Source: Planctomycetota bacterium (lineage in GTDB: Bacteria > Planctomycetota > Phycisphaerae > UBA1845 > PWPN01). From it: DNA of 64,000 nt. Made by a program: the position numbers and the translations under genes. The stretch lies in contig JAKLEZ010000004.1 of NCBI GenBank assembly GCA_022711465.1, forward strand, positions 62,001-126,000, given 5' to 3'. Numbering within the stretch: position 1 is the first letter of the stretch; each line of letters begins with the position of its first letter. Of this stretch, positions 8,617 through 17,752 are shown piece by piece. The notes under the pieces were generated by a model. The model was not told where the DNA came from. It worked only from the letters and a program-made list of their open reading frames with translations, and did not search any database.

Positions 8617-9223
8617 TCGAACCGGCTTCCCCCTGCTGGCGATGCCGAAGCTAGGCGCGGCCATGCACCTGTTGCCCGTGACCAAGGTTCAGTTCGAGTG
8701 TTTTCTCGCGGAGCCGTGCGGCTTCGGTGACGAGTGGTACGAGGAAGTTCTGGAGACCAGTTGGCGAGTCTCGCCGGTGCGGGCCACTGAGGCCGATCGG
8801 GAAGGACTGTTCATGGCCGGCGTGATCCCGTCCGAAGTCGAGGCATTTGCCCAGTGGCTGGGGCCGAAGTGGCGAGTTCCCTCGGCGAAGGAATGGCGGC
8901 AGGCGTACACCTTGCTGAAGGCTGTGCCGTTTCCGCCCGACGGGCTGGAGGCATGGGCGGTTTCAGATCTGAACCCGCTTGCGGCGGCAACCTTGCGTCT
9001 GCTTGCACACCAGCTGAAGCCGAGGACATGGCTCGATCTCTCCCTGATGAGCGGTGCGCTGCTGGAATGGGTGAGTTTGGGAAATGAATGGGGTGGTTTA
9101 GGCGAACCCCGGCCGCAGTTCGCCTCATATCTCATCGATCCTCTTCGGAGTGATCCGATTCGGCCGATCCACCGTGACCGGCGGCTGAGAGATTTCGGAA
9201 TGCGGCTCTGGTGCCCGCTGTAA
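8600..9223 (+). CDS. Small FGE-sulfatase (SUMF1)-fold protein
   Basis: Protein of 207 residues. The pattern LPVTKVQFECFL, then FAQWLG...WRVPSAKEWRQAY, LLEWVSLG and finally RRLRDFGMRLW follows the order of a formylglycine-generating-enzyme domain (VTNxxFxxFL, AxAFxxWLGxRLPTEAEWE, xVWEW, GFR). It is shorter than the catalytic enzymes, and the paired active-site cysteines near the C-terminus are not apparent, so a binding role rather than formylglycine formation is more likely. Compact FGE-fold proteins recur as recognition modules in NTPase-based conflict systems. The start at 8600 has GGAGGAGG seven bases upstream and lies inside the end of the vWA gene; the longer frame from 8501 is not needed. 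Confidence 0.65.
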   Translation: MASPCDRTGFPLLAMPKLGAAMHLLPVTKVQFECFLAEPCGFGDEWYEEVLETSWRVSPVRATEADREGLFMAGVIPSEVEAFAQWLGPKWRVPSAKEWRQAYTLLKAVPFPPDGLEAWAVSDLNPLAAATLRLLAHQLKPRTWLDLSLMSGALLEWVSLGNEWGGLGEPRPQFASYLIDPLRSDPIRPIHRDRRLRDFGMRLWCPL

Positions 9224-9239
9224 GCGAGGTGGTACCTCC

Positions 9240-10874
9240 ATGATCGAACTTCGAGCTGGCCAGATTCTGTACACGCGGCTGAGCAAGGATCGTTCGCGAA
9301 GCGGCAAGGACGGGTACCAGACGCTGTGCTGTACGCGAGCGATCATCTCTGACACTGAACTCCCGGAGATTGAGGCTCGCTTCCTGTACTTTCCGACCGA
9401 GACTTCGCCGCCCAAGCACGTGTTTTTTGGCACTCGTGGCGGGAAGCTGGTGCTGGCCCGGATCACTCGACTCGGGGAAACCGATGACCACGGCAGATTG
9501 ATCAGCATCGCCCACGGGGTGGTGTTCGTCGCGGCGGACCTGATTCGAGCGGGCCTGCTTCCCCTTGCTGTCTTCGAGGTATTTCCGTTTCTCACCGACC
9601 TCCGAAGGGCTCTCGAGGTCGATCAAGGCCGATCGGGTGACGCTCCTCCGGTCACGATCGCGGTGCCTGATCCTGTTCCGCCGTCTGAAGCCGGGCGGTG
9701 GTCGCTGGAGGAGCTGCGCAAGCTGGCATTCTACGCTCTGCGTGCCCAACGACTGGCGGAGAAGAACACTGCCCTGGCGATGACAGGGTCGCCGGAGTCG
9801 ATCCTGGCGGTCATGGGTGTTGCCCAGGCGATGCTTCCTCCGGCTCGCTACGGTGAGTGCCCGATGGACACCTACTTCGTGGACGCCCACAGGAACCCGT
9901 GCAATCTCCACGGGAACTACTGTTGGGCGGTTGGTCTTCCGGAGCCGCCTCGATTCGGCAATTTCATTATGGTCGATGCCGAGAAATGCCGGATCAACGA
10001 CAACCCTTCCTGGAAACCTGCCGACGCCTACGAATGCTGGCTGGCCGCCAAGCTGGCGGCCGGTCGCCTGGATGAGATTGTCCGCGACAAGGGGGGAGTC
10101 GATCACGTATCGCGGGCTCTGGCAGGCGAGTCTCTGGGTGAGGCGGTACCTCCGAGGGTTATCGAGGAAGTGTGCAGGGCCGGGCCAGAGCTCGTACGGA
10201 GTGGGCTGCGGGACCGCATGGCCCGGCTGATTGGCGGCGTCCTGGCCGATCGACTGGTTGATTCAGTCATGGCGGGCATGACTCCGGCTGAGATGCTGGA
10301 GCGTCTGGGCGGTGGCTTTGAGGCCGCGGCACTCCTTCAGCATCTTTTCGAGCACTACGCGGCCAACCGATTCCGGCGTCCGGCGGCCGAGGAGCTGAAG
10401 GCCCTGGGTTCTGTTCTCGAGGCCCATCCCCGACGGAAGCTTCAGCTTCTCTGGGCAGCTTGGGGAGGTGAAGACGCCGCGATCCAGCGAGCCGGGAGAG
10501 CCTTTGACGACGCCGGCTATGAGCAGGCGTGCGTTTTGTTTCTCGATTATGGTCTGCCCGAGGTGCTTGGGCTGGTTCAGCCGGGGCGCGGCACGGCTTT
10601 CCTTCGCGGCTACCTGGCCAGTGACAGGGCTCATGCCATACCCCTGCCCGGGCTGGTGGATCGTCTGCTTCAAGCCGGCGAGGACGCGGCACTTGATTTG
10701 CTGGAGCCTCGGCTGGCTCGACTGCCGCTGGAGGACTTGAAGGAGCTGCGCCGTCTCTGCAAGCGAATGAAGAGCAAGAGGAGCCTGTTCAAGGAGACAC
10801 TTGAGAGCGCGTACAGGGAGGCTCTGAAGGAACGAGGGCTCTTTGCCCAGTTACGTCACAAGTTTGGCATGTGA
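9240..10874 (+). CDS. GTPase-associated protein 1-like (GAP1-N) protein
   Basis: Protein of 544 residues. The first 150 residues (YTRLSKDRSRSGKDGYQ, then RFLYFPTE, HVFFGTRGGKLVLAR and ISIAHGVVF) resemble the GAP1-N domain that is encoded beside DO-GTPases in actinobacterial and other GTPase-associated systems. The middle contains FVDAHRNPCNLHGNYCW. The last 250 residues are predominantly helical and end in a basic segment (KRMKSKRSLFK). GAP1 proteins are thought to partner the GTPase; the biochemical role is unknown. The start ATG at 9240 has GAGGTGG at suitable spacing. It lies 16 bases after the FGE gene and 20 bases before the second GTPase, consistent with one transcript. The similarity was judged by eye. 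Confidence 0.62.
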   Translation: MIELRAGQILYTRLSKDRSRSGKDGYQTLCCTRAIISDTELPEIEARFLYFPTETSPPKHVFFGTRGGKLVLARITRLGETDDHGRLISIAHGVVFVAADLIRAGLLPLAVFEVFPFLTDLRRALEVDQGRSGDAPPVTIAVPDPVPPSEAGRWSLEELRKLAFYALRAQRLAEKNTALAMTGSPESILAVMGVAQAMLPPARYGECPMDTYFVDAHRNPCNLHGNYCWAVGLPEPPRFGNFIMVDAEKCRINDNPSWKPADAYECWLAAKLAAGRLDEIVRDKGGVDHVSRALAGESLGEAVPPRVIEEVCRAGPELVRSGLRDRMARLIGGVLADRLVDSVMAGMTPAEMLERLGGGFEAAALLQHLFEHYAANRFRRPAAEELKALGSVLEAHPRRKLQLLWAAWGGEDAAIQRAGRAFDDAGYEQACVLFLDYGLPEVLGLVQPGRGTAFLRGYLASDRAHAIPLPGLVDRLLQAGEDAALDLLEPRLARLPLEDLKELRRLCKRMKSKRSLFKETLESAYREALKERGLFAQLRHKFGM

Positions 10875-10894
10875 CCTCAGCAGGAAGAACCACG

Positions 10895-12676
10895 ATGTCA
10901 CCGATGTTCTGTCCTTACTGTGTGCGCAAAGTGACGTTCAAGCTCACCGCGGCCGGCCCTTCGGGAGTGTCCGATGGGCCCGTCCCGGCGAGTGCCGTTC
11001 CTGGTCCCGCGGGGTCGGGCAATCGTGGCGACAGCGTCTATCGCTGCCCGGAGTGCAACGAAGAAATACCCAGGATGTACGTGCGGGACTACCGCAAGTG
11101 CCCGCCGGTTGTGGGCAACTTCGTTGGGTTCACCAAGCACGGCAAGACGGTATTGCTGGCCTCCCTGCTGCATGAAATGCGCAGTGATCGCCTGGCCCAG
11201 GCATGGAAGCACTTCCACAGCCTGGCGCTTGACGATCCGAGCCTGCAGACGGTTTTGAGCAACATGGCCAAATTACGGGAGGGAATTTTGCCCGAGGCCA
11301 CCGCTGCGGGTGGCAATTTCACTCGACCCACGTTGCTGCGGCTGGCCAACGTGCCGACCCTGGGCGGTTCGACGCTCTGCCTGTACGACGTGGGTGGTGA
11401 GACGTTTATATCCGGCCAGAGCATCGGACAATACGCTCGATTCCTATCCCAGGCCAGAACGGTGCTATTCCTGGTGAGCCTGAGCACACTGGAGCGACAG
11501 TATCCCACGCTCAGCGATGGCCTGCACCACCTGTTGGGCGCCTATGTATTAGGTCTGAACAACAGCCTGCAAGGCGACACGCGAAGCCAGCACCTGGTTG
11601 TGGTGTACACCAAAGCGGATGAGCTGATCGCTTCCCATCTGGCTATGAAACCTGCGCTGCAGGAGTACATTCGCCACGAGGATTCGGACGAACTGAAGGA
11701 TCCCAAGAAGTACCTAGCCAAGGTGTTCGCGGTTTCCCAGGAATTGCAGCGGTTCACGCAGGACGAACTGAAAGCCCAGTTGTTTCTGAACACTGCCCGA
11801 GACAGTTTCGCCTCGGTGAGCTTTGCGATCGTCTCGGCGCTTGGGGCCAGCCCGGACACCGGCAAAGGACGACTGACCACCCAGATCGCGCCGCGTCGCG
11901 TGCTGGACCCGCTGCTGCTGATGATGCTCAAGGGCAAGCTGCCGATCTCGGAAGAGGAGGACGAAGAGGAGGAGGACGACGAAGGCGATGTGATTCCCGC
12001 AAGGCCCTGGACTGTGGGGCGGCTTTTGGGGACAGGTGGCGTCGTTGCCGCCATCCTGGCGGTCCTGGCGGTGACCGGGCTGCTCATCAGCATGGCCGTT
12101 CGGGGCAAGCCGGACGGATCGGCCGCGAAACCGGTTCCGCAGGTCGTCGATCGAGGGCAGCCGGGCAAGGCCGGCCCGGTGACACCTCAGCCGTTTCAGC
12201 CGAAACCCTCGCCCGGAGCCACTCAGGGCGGCTCAAGGACGAATCAAGTCCCGCGGGTGCAGAGAGAAGCCACGCGAGGACGAATTGGTGGAAGTGTCTC
12301 TCCCGGGGTTTCCCGAGGCCCGGTCCTACCACCCAGAACAGCGGGGCAGGTAACCTCGGTCACTCGCGGAGGTGGTTCAACTACGGTGACGATCACGCTT
12401 GGCGAGCGAGATGGTGTACGTCGCGGTGAGCAGCTGACCGTTCAGGCCAAGCGGCATCCCATTCCGGACCCGATGAAGGCGGGCGGGGTGCTTGGTTTCG
12501 AGGAGTACGCTGTCAGGGTTGTGGCCGTTGCGGCCGACACGTGTCAGGCTGAACTGCTGGACAGCGCTCAGGCGGCGTTGCCGGCCGGCGGCGACGCGGT
12601 ATCGCGTGGCGTTCTTGGGCCAGGCAGGTCCCCCGAGGACACCATCAGGTTGCCGTCGGGAAGACGTCGGCGATAG
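10895..12676 (+). CDS. Membrane-anchored zinc-ribbon DO-GTPase2-type GTPase (second paralogue)
   Basis: Protein of 593 residues, clearly paralogous to the GTPase at 5216. Zinc ribbon CPYC (6-9) and CPEC (51-54); P-loop GFTKHGKT (78-85); YDVGGE (164-169) switch; intact TKAD (239-242); VSALG and APRRVLDPLLLMM near 312-345. It then adds an acidic stretch (EEEDEEEEDDE, 353-363), one transmembrane helix (about 380-400), a Pro/Gly-rich linker, and a C-terminal beta-rich domain (about 495-590) with the G-V..V...V.I.LG...GV..GE pattern of FlgT-C-like barrels. The GTPase is probably cytoplasmic and the barrel external (inference). The start ATG 10895 has AGGAAG upstream; the frame is open back to 10871. 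Its last 32 bases overlap the convergent HerA gene. Confidence 0.75.
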   Translation: MSPMFCPYCVRKVTFKLTAAGPSGVSDGPVPASAVPGPAGSGNRGDSVYRCPECNEEIPRMYVRDYRKCPPVVGNFVGFTKHGKTVLLASLLHEMRSDRLAQAWKHFHSLALDDPSLQTVLSNMAKLREGILPEATAAGGNFTRPTLLRLANVPTLGGSTLCLYDVGGETFISGQSIGQYARFLSQARTVLFLVSLSTLERQYPTLSDGLHHLLGAYVLGLNNSLQGDTRSQHLVVVYTKADELIASHLAMKPALQEYIRHEDSDELKDPKKYLAKVFAVSQELQRFTQDELKAQLFLNTARDSFASVSFAIVSALGASPDTGKGRLTTQIAPRRVLDPLLLMMLKGKLPISEEEDEEEEDDEGDVIPARPWTVGRLLGTGGVVAAILAVLAVTGLLISMAVRGKPDGSAAKPVPQVVDRGQPGKAGPVTPQPFQPKPSPGATQGGSRTNQVPRVQREATRGRIGGSVSPGVSRGPVLPPRTAGQVTSVTRGGGSTTVTITLGERDGVRRGEQLTVQAKRHPIPDPMKAGGVLGFEEYAVRVVAVAADTCQAELLDSAQAALPAGGDAVSRGVLGPGRSPEDTIRLPSGRRRR

Positions 12677-15600
12677 CGGTCGTCGGAGCGAGGTGGGTCT
12701 GTTCTGTCCAATGAACGAGGGCGCAGAGTCCAAGCGAGTCGACGATGTCGGGGCATGGGGTGAAGAGGACCGCGGCAGCCCGCTGCCTGCAGAAATCGCG
12801 GATTGCCTGGGTCGGGGCCTTTGCGGCGTAGAGATCGGACAGCGTCTTGCGCAAGCCGGGCGTGTCGGCCAGACGCTCGCCCAAGGGGCTGAACAGGCAG
12901 ACGTGGCGGCACGCGGTACAACCTGCCCATGGGCGGCCATCTGCGTTCATGGCTTCGTCGATATGCTGTCGCAGCTGGTGGGCCTGGGATGGCGAGGCGG
13001 TTCCTGTCTGCCGTGATTGATGGACCAGGTCGATGAGGCTCTGGACGACATGCTGGATTGTGCGCAGGGTCGCTCGGTTGGAGCCGTGCAGTGCCCACAG
13101 TGTGCTTTCGCAGGCGGTGATGAAAACACACCAGGCCAGGGCTTCATCCTCCGTCTGGCTCCTGCGGCTCCGTTGCCGATGCGGGGCCAGCTGTTCGATC
13201 AGTCGCGGCCACGCAGTGATGGCCGCTTCGGGGTCGTAGGCGCACGACAGGGCGTAGGCCCAGAGGGTCTCGAAGACACCGCGGCCGGCGACCAGCCGGC
13301 GGGCCTCTGCCCCGAACGCGCAGATCTCGCGGCAGCGGCGGCAGCCATGCCATGGGCGAAAGACCTTTTCATGCTGGATCATCACTCTTTCGGCAGCAGT
13401 CTTGACATCGTGATTGCCGGCGGGTCGCGCGTGGACGTATCGCGGTATGCGGACAAGGGCGGGCATTTCGCAGCCCTCGGCGTAGGCGACGGCCTCGCCC
13501 CGCCGGAGACTGGTCACGGCCATTTTCTGTCGGCCGATGAGATTCATAGCCCCGCCCATGAGATCGCGATCATCCGTGGCGACGATTCGGTGCATCACCT
13601 TGAGATTCGTGTTCTTGATCATGTCGTCCGCGAGCTTTGCGGGGATCTGCTCGGCGACCAGGAGCCCCTCGCCGTAGGCCCGTATCTCGGCCAACATATT
13701 GCAGAACGTCTCGACCGCCTTGCCTTTCGGGTTGGCGCTCTCGGCGGAGGAAGTGTCGGTCGACGTGCGGGAGAGCAGCCGGTGAGCCTCTTCGATGAGG
13801 GTGACATGCTCGAGTCCGGGCTGTTCGCCGCGGCGTTCAAGCGTCTCGTACAGGCGCATCAGCAGGAGGCCCATGAAGAAGGCTTTTTCCTCGTCGCTGC
13901 CGAGATGGGCGATTTCGAGAACGGTGGGACGACTCAGGAGATCCTCGAACGGAACGGAGCGGGGGCAATCGAACGTCTGCCCCTTCTGGCCGATCCGCAG
14001 CGTGTCCACGCGAGCCTGCAGCCCCGCGGTCACGTCCATGCGAATACGGCTCTCGTAGCCGAGTTGGTCGACCACTTCGCCGATGGTTCGATGAAGATCG
14101 CTCAGTGTCGGGAACGCCAGGGGCGGAGGCTCGTCGCTGGCAGGGTCGGCCTCGGGATGATGGACGACCAGCATGTCCCAACCGCGCTCCTCGTAGATGC
14201 GGTGGAGTGATCGCTCCAGCACGTAGGGCATTGGCGGGTAGAGGATGAATGCCGCGTTGAAGACCGCGTAGAGAAGAGAGATGTGCTGTTGGGGGATTGT
14301 TCCCGGGGCGAATTCGAAGGGATTCAACGGGAACGGAGCCACTTGTGCCAGGCCGGGGGTGAAGACCTGCAGATCCTCGAAGCCGGGCACGCCGAGGAGG
14401 TTGCGGTATTGAGCCTTGGCCGGCTCGATGACCATGAAGGGCACGCGATGCCGAGTCCACAACTGGTGCACGAGGTGAAGAGCGGTGTTGGTTTTTCCGC
14501 CCCCGGTCACGCCGACGATCAAGGCATGGCGGGTGAGATCATCGAGGTCGATGCTGAACCGTCGCCCGGTGGATCCGGCATGGCCGATGATCTCGCCGAG
14601 GTCGATGGCTTTGCGGTCAGCACTCTCGAGGTCGACTGAAAACTCACGGGGCGTCTTGATACAGAAACCGCACACTTCCCTTCGCGGCAGTTCGGCGAGC
14701 AGCCCAGCCTCCGAGCTGGTGAGCACGGTCTGATCGCAGAGAGCGCCGAGCCCGAGAGGGTTCGGCCGACCGGCGGTTGTTCGGCCGGCGCGGAGTTGTC
14801 GCAAATCGGCGATGGCCGCATCGGGCGGTTCATGGCGGAGAATCGTGACCGGTTGGGGTTTGGATCGGGCGCCGGCGAACACGGCACGAAGCAACGAGGC
14901 GGCCTGATCGAGCTGTCCGGCTTCGGAGGCTGCGAGCAGCGTGCTGGCCTTCCACATGCCTTCGCGGAGGCCGGCGGCCATTTTCTCATGGGCGGACTCC
15001 ATGAGCTGTTCCTGGTATTGAGCGAGTCGATCGAGGCGCTGGCGTTGCTCGCTCTGGATGCTGGTCTGCTGCCCGCTTTCGGACCACGAGACATGCTGGT
15101 GGATCAGGTTGATGCGGAGGCTGAGGTCCTGGAAGGCGGAGTCGACGTCGGCCGTGGAGACAGGTGAAGCATCGAGGCAATAGCAGTAGTCGGTTCCGGA
15201 CAATGCCCTGACCAGCTGGTCCACCGGGCAGAATCGCTCGACATCTGGGGCTTCCGGCCAGGGATGGCCGACCATGGAAAGAGCGACGCGCATGGCCGCG
15301 AGCCGCTTGAGGACGGGAGCGAAGTCTTCTTCGCTGCGGAGGGGGCGGAGGTCGAGTTCGGCATAGGCGCTCAGCAGGCACGTTTGCAGGGAACGGAAGG
15401 CGATGGCGGCCCGGCTGATTGCGTCGTACTCGGAGGCGGCTTCAGCTCTGACGCCCCAGTAGATTTCCACTTCCGGGCCGGAGTTCAACAGGAGATACAG
15501 GGCCGAAGCGGCTCCCCCGGCGAGACCGGTCAGAACGCGGCCTGCGGGCCCCGCGAGGGACTCGTCTTTTCGTCTGCGCAGACCGCCCTGCACCGCCATT

Positions 15601-15959
15601 CCCCGGCATCGCGCCAGCATGACGGCGTACGGGGCGTGGCCGCCGGGGGTGAATACCATGGCGGGATCGCGGTACAACCGGGCGGCGGGCGGCGATGGGT
15701 GGATTGGGAGGCCTATTCCCTGGAGGTCGTGCCCTTCCCAGAAAGCGATCTCGTGCTGGAAATCGGGACGCAACGTCCCGGTCGTCGAAACCACGGGAGT
15801 CGACAAAGCGTTTGGTCCAGGCGGGCGAACCTCGGCGGCAGCGGCCTCAGACGCCTCCGAGGGACTGGTGGCGCGAGTTGAAGGGGTCGGAGGGTGTCCG
15901 GTCGATGGCGGTCCAGGACGGAAGCCGCCGTAAGCTGGGTTGCCTGGTCCGGTGTTCAT
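12645..15959 (-). CDS. HerA/DUF87-type ATPase with two C-terminal Cys clusters
   Basis: Protein of 1104 residues. After a Pro-rich start and an uncharacterised 400-residue N-terminal region, a HerA-like P-loop domain begins: Walker A GVTGGGKT (483-490), IEPAKAQYR (511-519) and Walker B LIEEAH (721-726), followed by the LVAEQIPAKL sensor-like region. These ATPases are FtsK/HerA-class motors acting on DNA or as hexameric rings. The C-terminal 240 residues hold two copies of a CxxCxxxC motif within W-x-GC..CR..C.F context (873-880 and 1014-1021), which could bind zinc or an iron-sulfur cluster. The ATG at 15959 has AGGGGAT upstream. It is the last gene of unit B, 55 bases after the previous gene, and converges on the membrane GTPase with a 32-base overlap. 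Confidence 0.8.
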   Translation of the reverse strand: MNTGPGNPAYGGFRPGPPSTGHPPTPSTRATSPSEASEAAAAEVRPPGPNALSTPVVSTTGTLRPDFQHEIAFWEGHDLQGIGLPIHPSPPAARLYRDPAMVFTPGGHAPYAVMLARCRGMAVQGGLRRRKDESLAGPAGRVLTGLAGGAASALYLLLNSGPEVEIYWGVRAEAASEYDAISRAAIAFRSLQTCLLSAYAELDLRPLRSEEDFAPVLKRLAAMRVALSMVGHPWPEAPDVERFCPVDQLVRALSGTDYCYCLDASPVSTADVDSAFQDLSLRINLIHQHVSWSESGQQTSIQSEQRQRLDRLAQYQEQLMESAHEKMAAGLREGMWKASTLLAASEAGQLDQAASLLRAVFAGARSKPQPVTILRHEPPDAAIADLRQLRAGRTTAGRPNPLGLGALCDQTVLTSSEAGLLAELPRREVCGFCIKTPREFSVDLESADRKAIDLGEIIGHAGSTGRRFSIDLDDLTRHALIVGVTGGGKTNTALHLVHQLWTRHRVPFMVIEPAKAQYRNLLGVPGFEDLQVFTPGLAQVAPFPLNPFEFAPGTIPQQHISLLYAVFNAAFILYPPMPYVLERSLHRIYEERGWDMLVVHHPEADPASDEPPPLAFPTLSDLHRTIGEVVDQLGYESRIRMDVTAGLQARVDTLRIGQKGQTFDCPRSVPFEDLLSRPTVLEIAHLGSDEEKAFFMGLLLMRLYETLERRGEQPGLEHVTLIEEAHRLLSRTSTDTSSAESANPKGKAVETFCNMLAEIRAYGEGLLVAEQIPAKLADDMIKNTNLKVMHRIVATDDRDLMGGAMNLIGRQKMAVTSLRRGEAVAYAEGCEMPALVRIPRYVHARPAGNHDVKTAAERVMIQHEKVFRPWHGCRRCREICAFGAEARRLVAGRGVFETLWAYALSCAYDPEAAITAWPRLIEQLAPHRQRSRRSQTEDEALAWCVFITACESTLWALHGSNRATLRTIQHVVQSLIDLVHQSRQTGTASPSQAHQLRQHIDEAMNADGRPWAGCTACRHVCLFSPLGERLADTPGLRKTLSDLYAAKAPTQAIRDFCRQRAAAVLFTPCPDIVDSLGLCALVHWTEQTHLAPTTAIADVFPTAT

Positions 15960-16014
15960 GCGGTCGAATCCCCTGGTTAGTTGACTGTCTCAGCAGTGAC
16001 CGAGCTTCACGTTC

Positions 16015-17739
16015 TCACCGGCGTATTCTCGGAGTTACGGGGCGTCGGCCTCGCTGGGCCTCGTTCTGTTTAGCGGCCTCATTGATTTTTTGAATCAGTT
16101 TGCGGGCTTCGGCGGCCTCCGCAGAGGCCGGAGCCTCACGAAGGACCGTGTAGCACTCTGTCCGAGCCTTGTCGTACTGCTGATTCTTGAGGAACGCGCC
16201 CGCCGCTACGAGCCGCTCCTTGAGTTTTTCCGGCGGTTCGCGTTCGCGGGCAGGTTTTTTTGCCACTCCGCCTTGGGCCGAGGGTTGCGTGGCCAGACGG
16301 AGCAGCTCCGGGTTACCGGGCAACACGAGTTCGCTGATGAGCCTGGAGTAGACACTGCGGGTGGCCATGTTCTTCCCCGCCTGATCGCTGAGCGTGATCT
16401 GGCCGTTGGGCTTCTCGAAGAAAGCTGAGATACGGAACAGCATGGGGGCATTGCCGCCGGCCCAGTTGGTTGCCGCCAAGTGATGATCTCCGTACGCCAT
16501 GCGGGCCAGACTGCCGCTGGCCACCTGCTCGCTGTTGTTGGTCACGACTGGCTTGTCGTCGATGGTCACCTGGTTCGGATACCAGGCACTGCCCGAACCG
16601 GTACAGAGCAACTCGGACCACGTGGACTGGGCGTCGGGCCAGGCCAGGATCAGGTCCTTGAGGGCCCTCGCGGTCATTTCGACCTGCAGCATCTGCATCT
16701 GATTAGCGGTCTCGGTGAAGAACTCGCAGCTGGTCCGCAGTCGGACCTCTACATCTGCGGCGGACAAGTTTGCGGTGACCGAATCGATGGCGCGGCCGAC
16801 GTTGTGCCACACGAGGCTGAGCTGGGTCGTTTGTCGCGCGGAGTTGAGTGGCGTGTGGCTTGCCACAACGATTCTGCTATCGGGGAAGACCCAGATGGAC
16901 TCGCCACGGGAACCGGCCTTGACCAGAACGAGGACGTCACCGATTTCAGCCAGGCTGCCGAGTGCCTGCAGGGCTTTCTTGACCGGGTCCATCTTCAGGA
17001 CGACGCCGAGGTTGCCCTCGAGACCGGAACGGAAGCCGTAATCCGAGGCATGGAGACCAGTGCGAAGGACTCCGCGGGCGCTTCGTCCGGCTGGCCCATT
17101 CTGACGATCTTCGAGTCGCAGCTCGATGCTGCATCCGCCCGGCGTGTTCTCCATGCTGACAGAGAGCTCCACTGGGGCCTGCCCGCGCGGCGCCCATGGC
17201 GGCCAGCCCGCGGCGGCGGCGGCCGCCGCCATTGCATCGCGAACCTCCTTTTCACCGATCTTCACCTCTGGAGAGATCTTAACCGGGCCCAGGGCGACCT
17301 GGTAGCGTGGGCTGTCTCGCGATGGGATGACGGCATTCAGTCTGCCCTCGCTGTCGCGTTCCTCGGCCTGGCCTTCGATCAACTCGCAGATGGACAGCTT
17401 TTCCTGGACGGCGGCCACCTTCAGCCGGCCGACCACGTCGCGTTTGGTGACCGGTGGGCGGCCGGGGCCGGCCGGATCGGGCCCCTTTCCCGTTGTGCGA
17501 ACGATATCCAGGGTGTCGTTGTTCTTGATGCCGCTGGTTGATCCGAGGTTGATGTAGACCTTGTTGCCGCTGACCTTGGCGATGGCTCCTGTCGGCTGGG
17601 TACTGTCATCCTGCAGTTGGCCCAGCAGATCTCGGAGCGTGTCGGTGAGTGCGGTACTTGACTCCCCTTTTGTCGTGGATGCCCTGACGAGCAGCGTGGC
17701 GGTGACGGCGAGGATGATGTATTGGCTCCTGTGATTCAC
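16015..17739 (-). CDS. Exported protein with FlgT-C-like barrel and C-terminal TPR-like helices
   Basis: Protein of 574 residues, function unknown. A signal-peptide-like N-terminus (QYIILAVTATLLVRAS) is followed at about residues 45-125 by a small barrel with GAIAKVSGNKVYINLGSTSG and later DVVGRLKVAAVQE, the same type of domain that ends the membrane GTPase at 10895. The middle contains a FlgO/LPP20-like sequence with several beta strands; residues about 510-560 (AGAFLKNQQYDKARTECYTVL) look like a TPR. I place the start at GTG 17739 because GAGAGGAGG stands just upstream; the open frame continues to 18078 but those codons overlap the upstream gene. It sits 13 bases after the CFI-box gene and 55 bases before the HerA gene in the same unit. 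Confidence 0.6.
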   Translation of the reverse strand: MNHRSQYIILAVTATLLVRASTTKGESSTALTDTLRDLLGQLQDDSTQPTGAIAKVSGNKVYINLGSTSGIKNNDTLDIVRTTGKGPDPAGPGRPPVTKRDVVGRLKVAAVQEKLSICELIEGQAEERDSEGRLNAVIPSRDSPRYQVALGPVKISPEVKIGEKEVRDAMAAAAAAAGWPPWAPRGQAPVELSVSMENTPGGCSIELRLEDRQNGPAGRSARGVLRTGLHASDYGFRSGLEGNLGVVLKMDPVKKALQALGSLAEIGDVLVLVKAGSRGESIWVFPDSRIVVASHTPLNSARQTTQLSLVWHNVGRAIDSVTANLSAADVEVRLRTSCEFFTETANQMQMLQVEMTARALKDLILAWPDAQSTWSELLCTGSGSAWYPNQVTIDDKPVVTNNSEQVASGSLARMAYGDHHLAATNWAGGNAPMLFRISAFFEKPNGQITLSDQAGKNMATRSVYSRLISELVLPGNPELLRLATQPSAQGGVAKKPAREREPPEKLKERLVAAGAFLKNQQYDKARTECYTVLREAPASAEAAEARKLIQKINEAAKQNEAQRGRRPVTPRIRR

Positions 17740-17752
17740 GGCAGGCCTCCTC

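Noticed and set aside
13017..14210. 397-codon plus frame opposite the HerA gene
   Set aside because: Antisense shadow; the minus strand carries Walker A and B motifs over the same bases.
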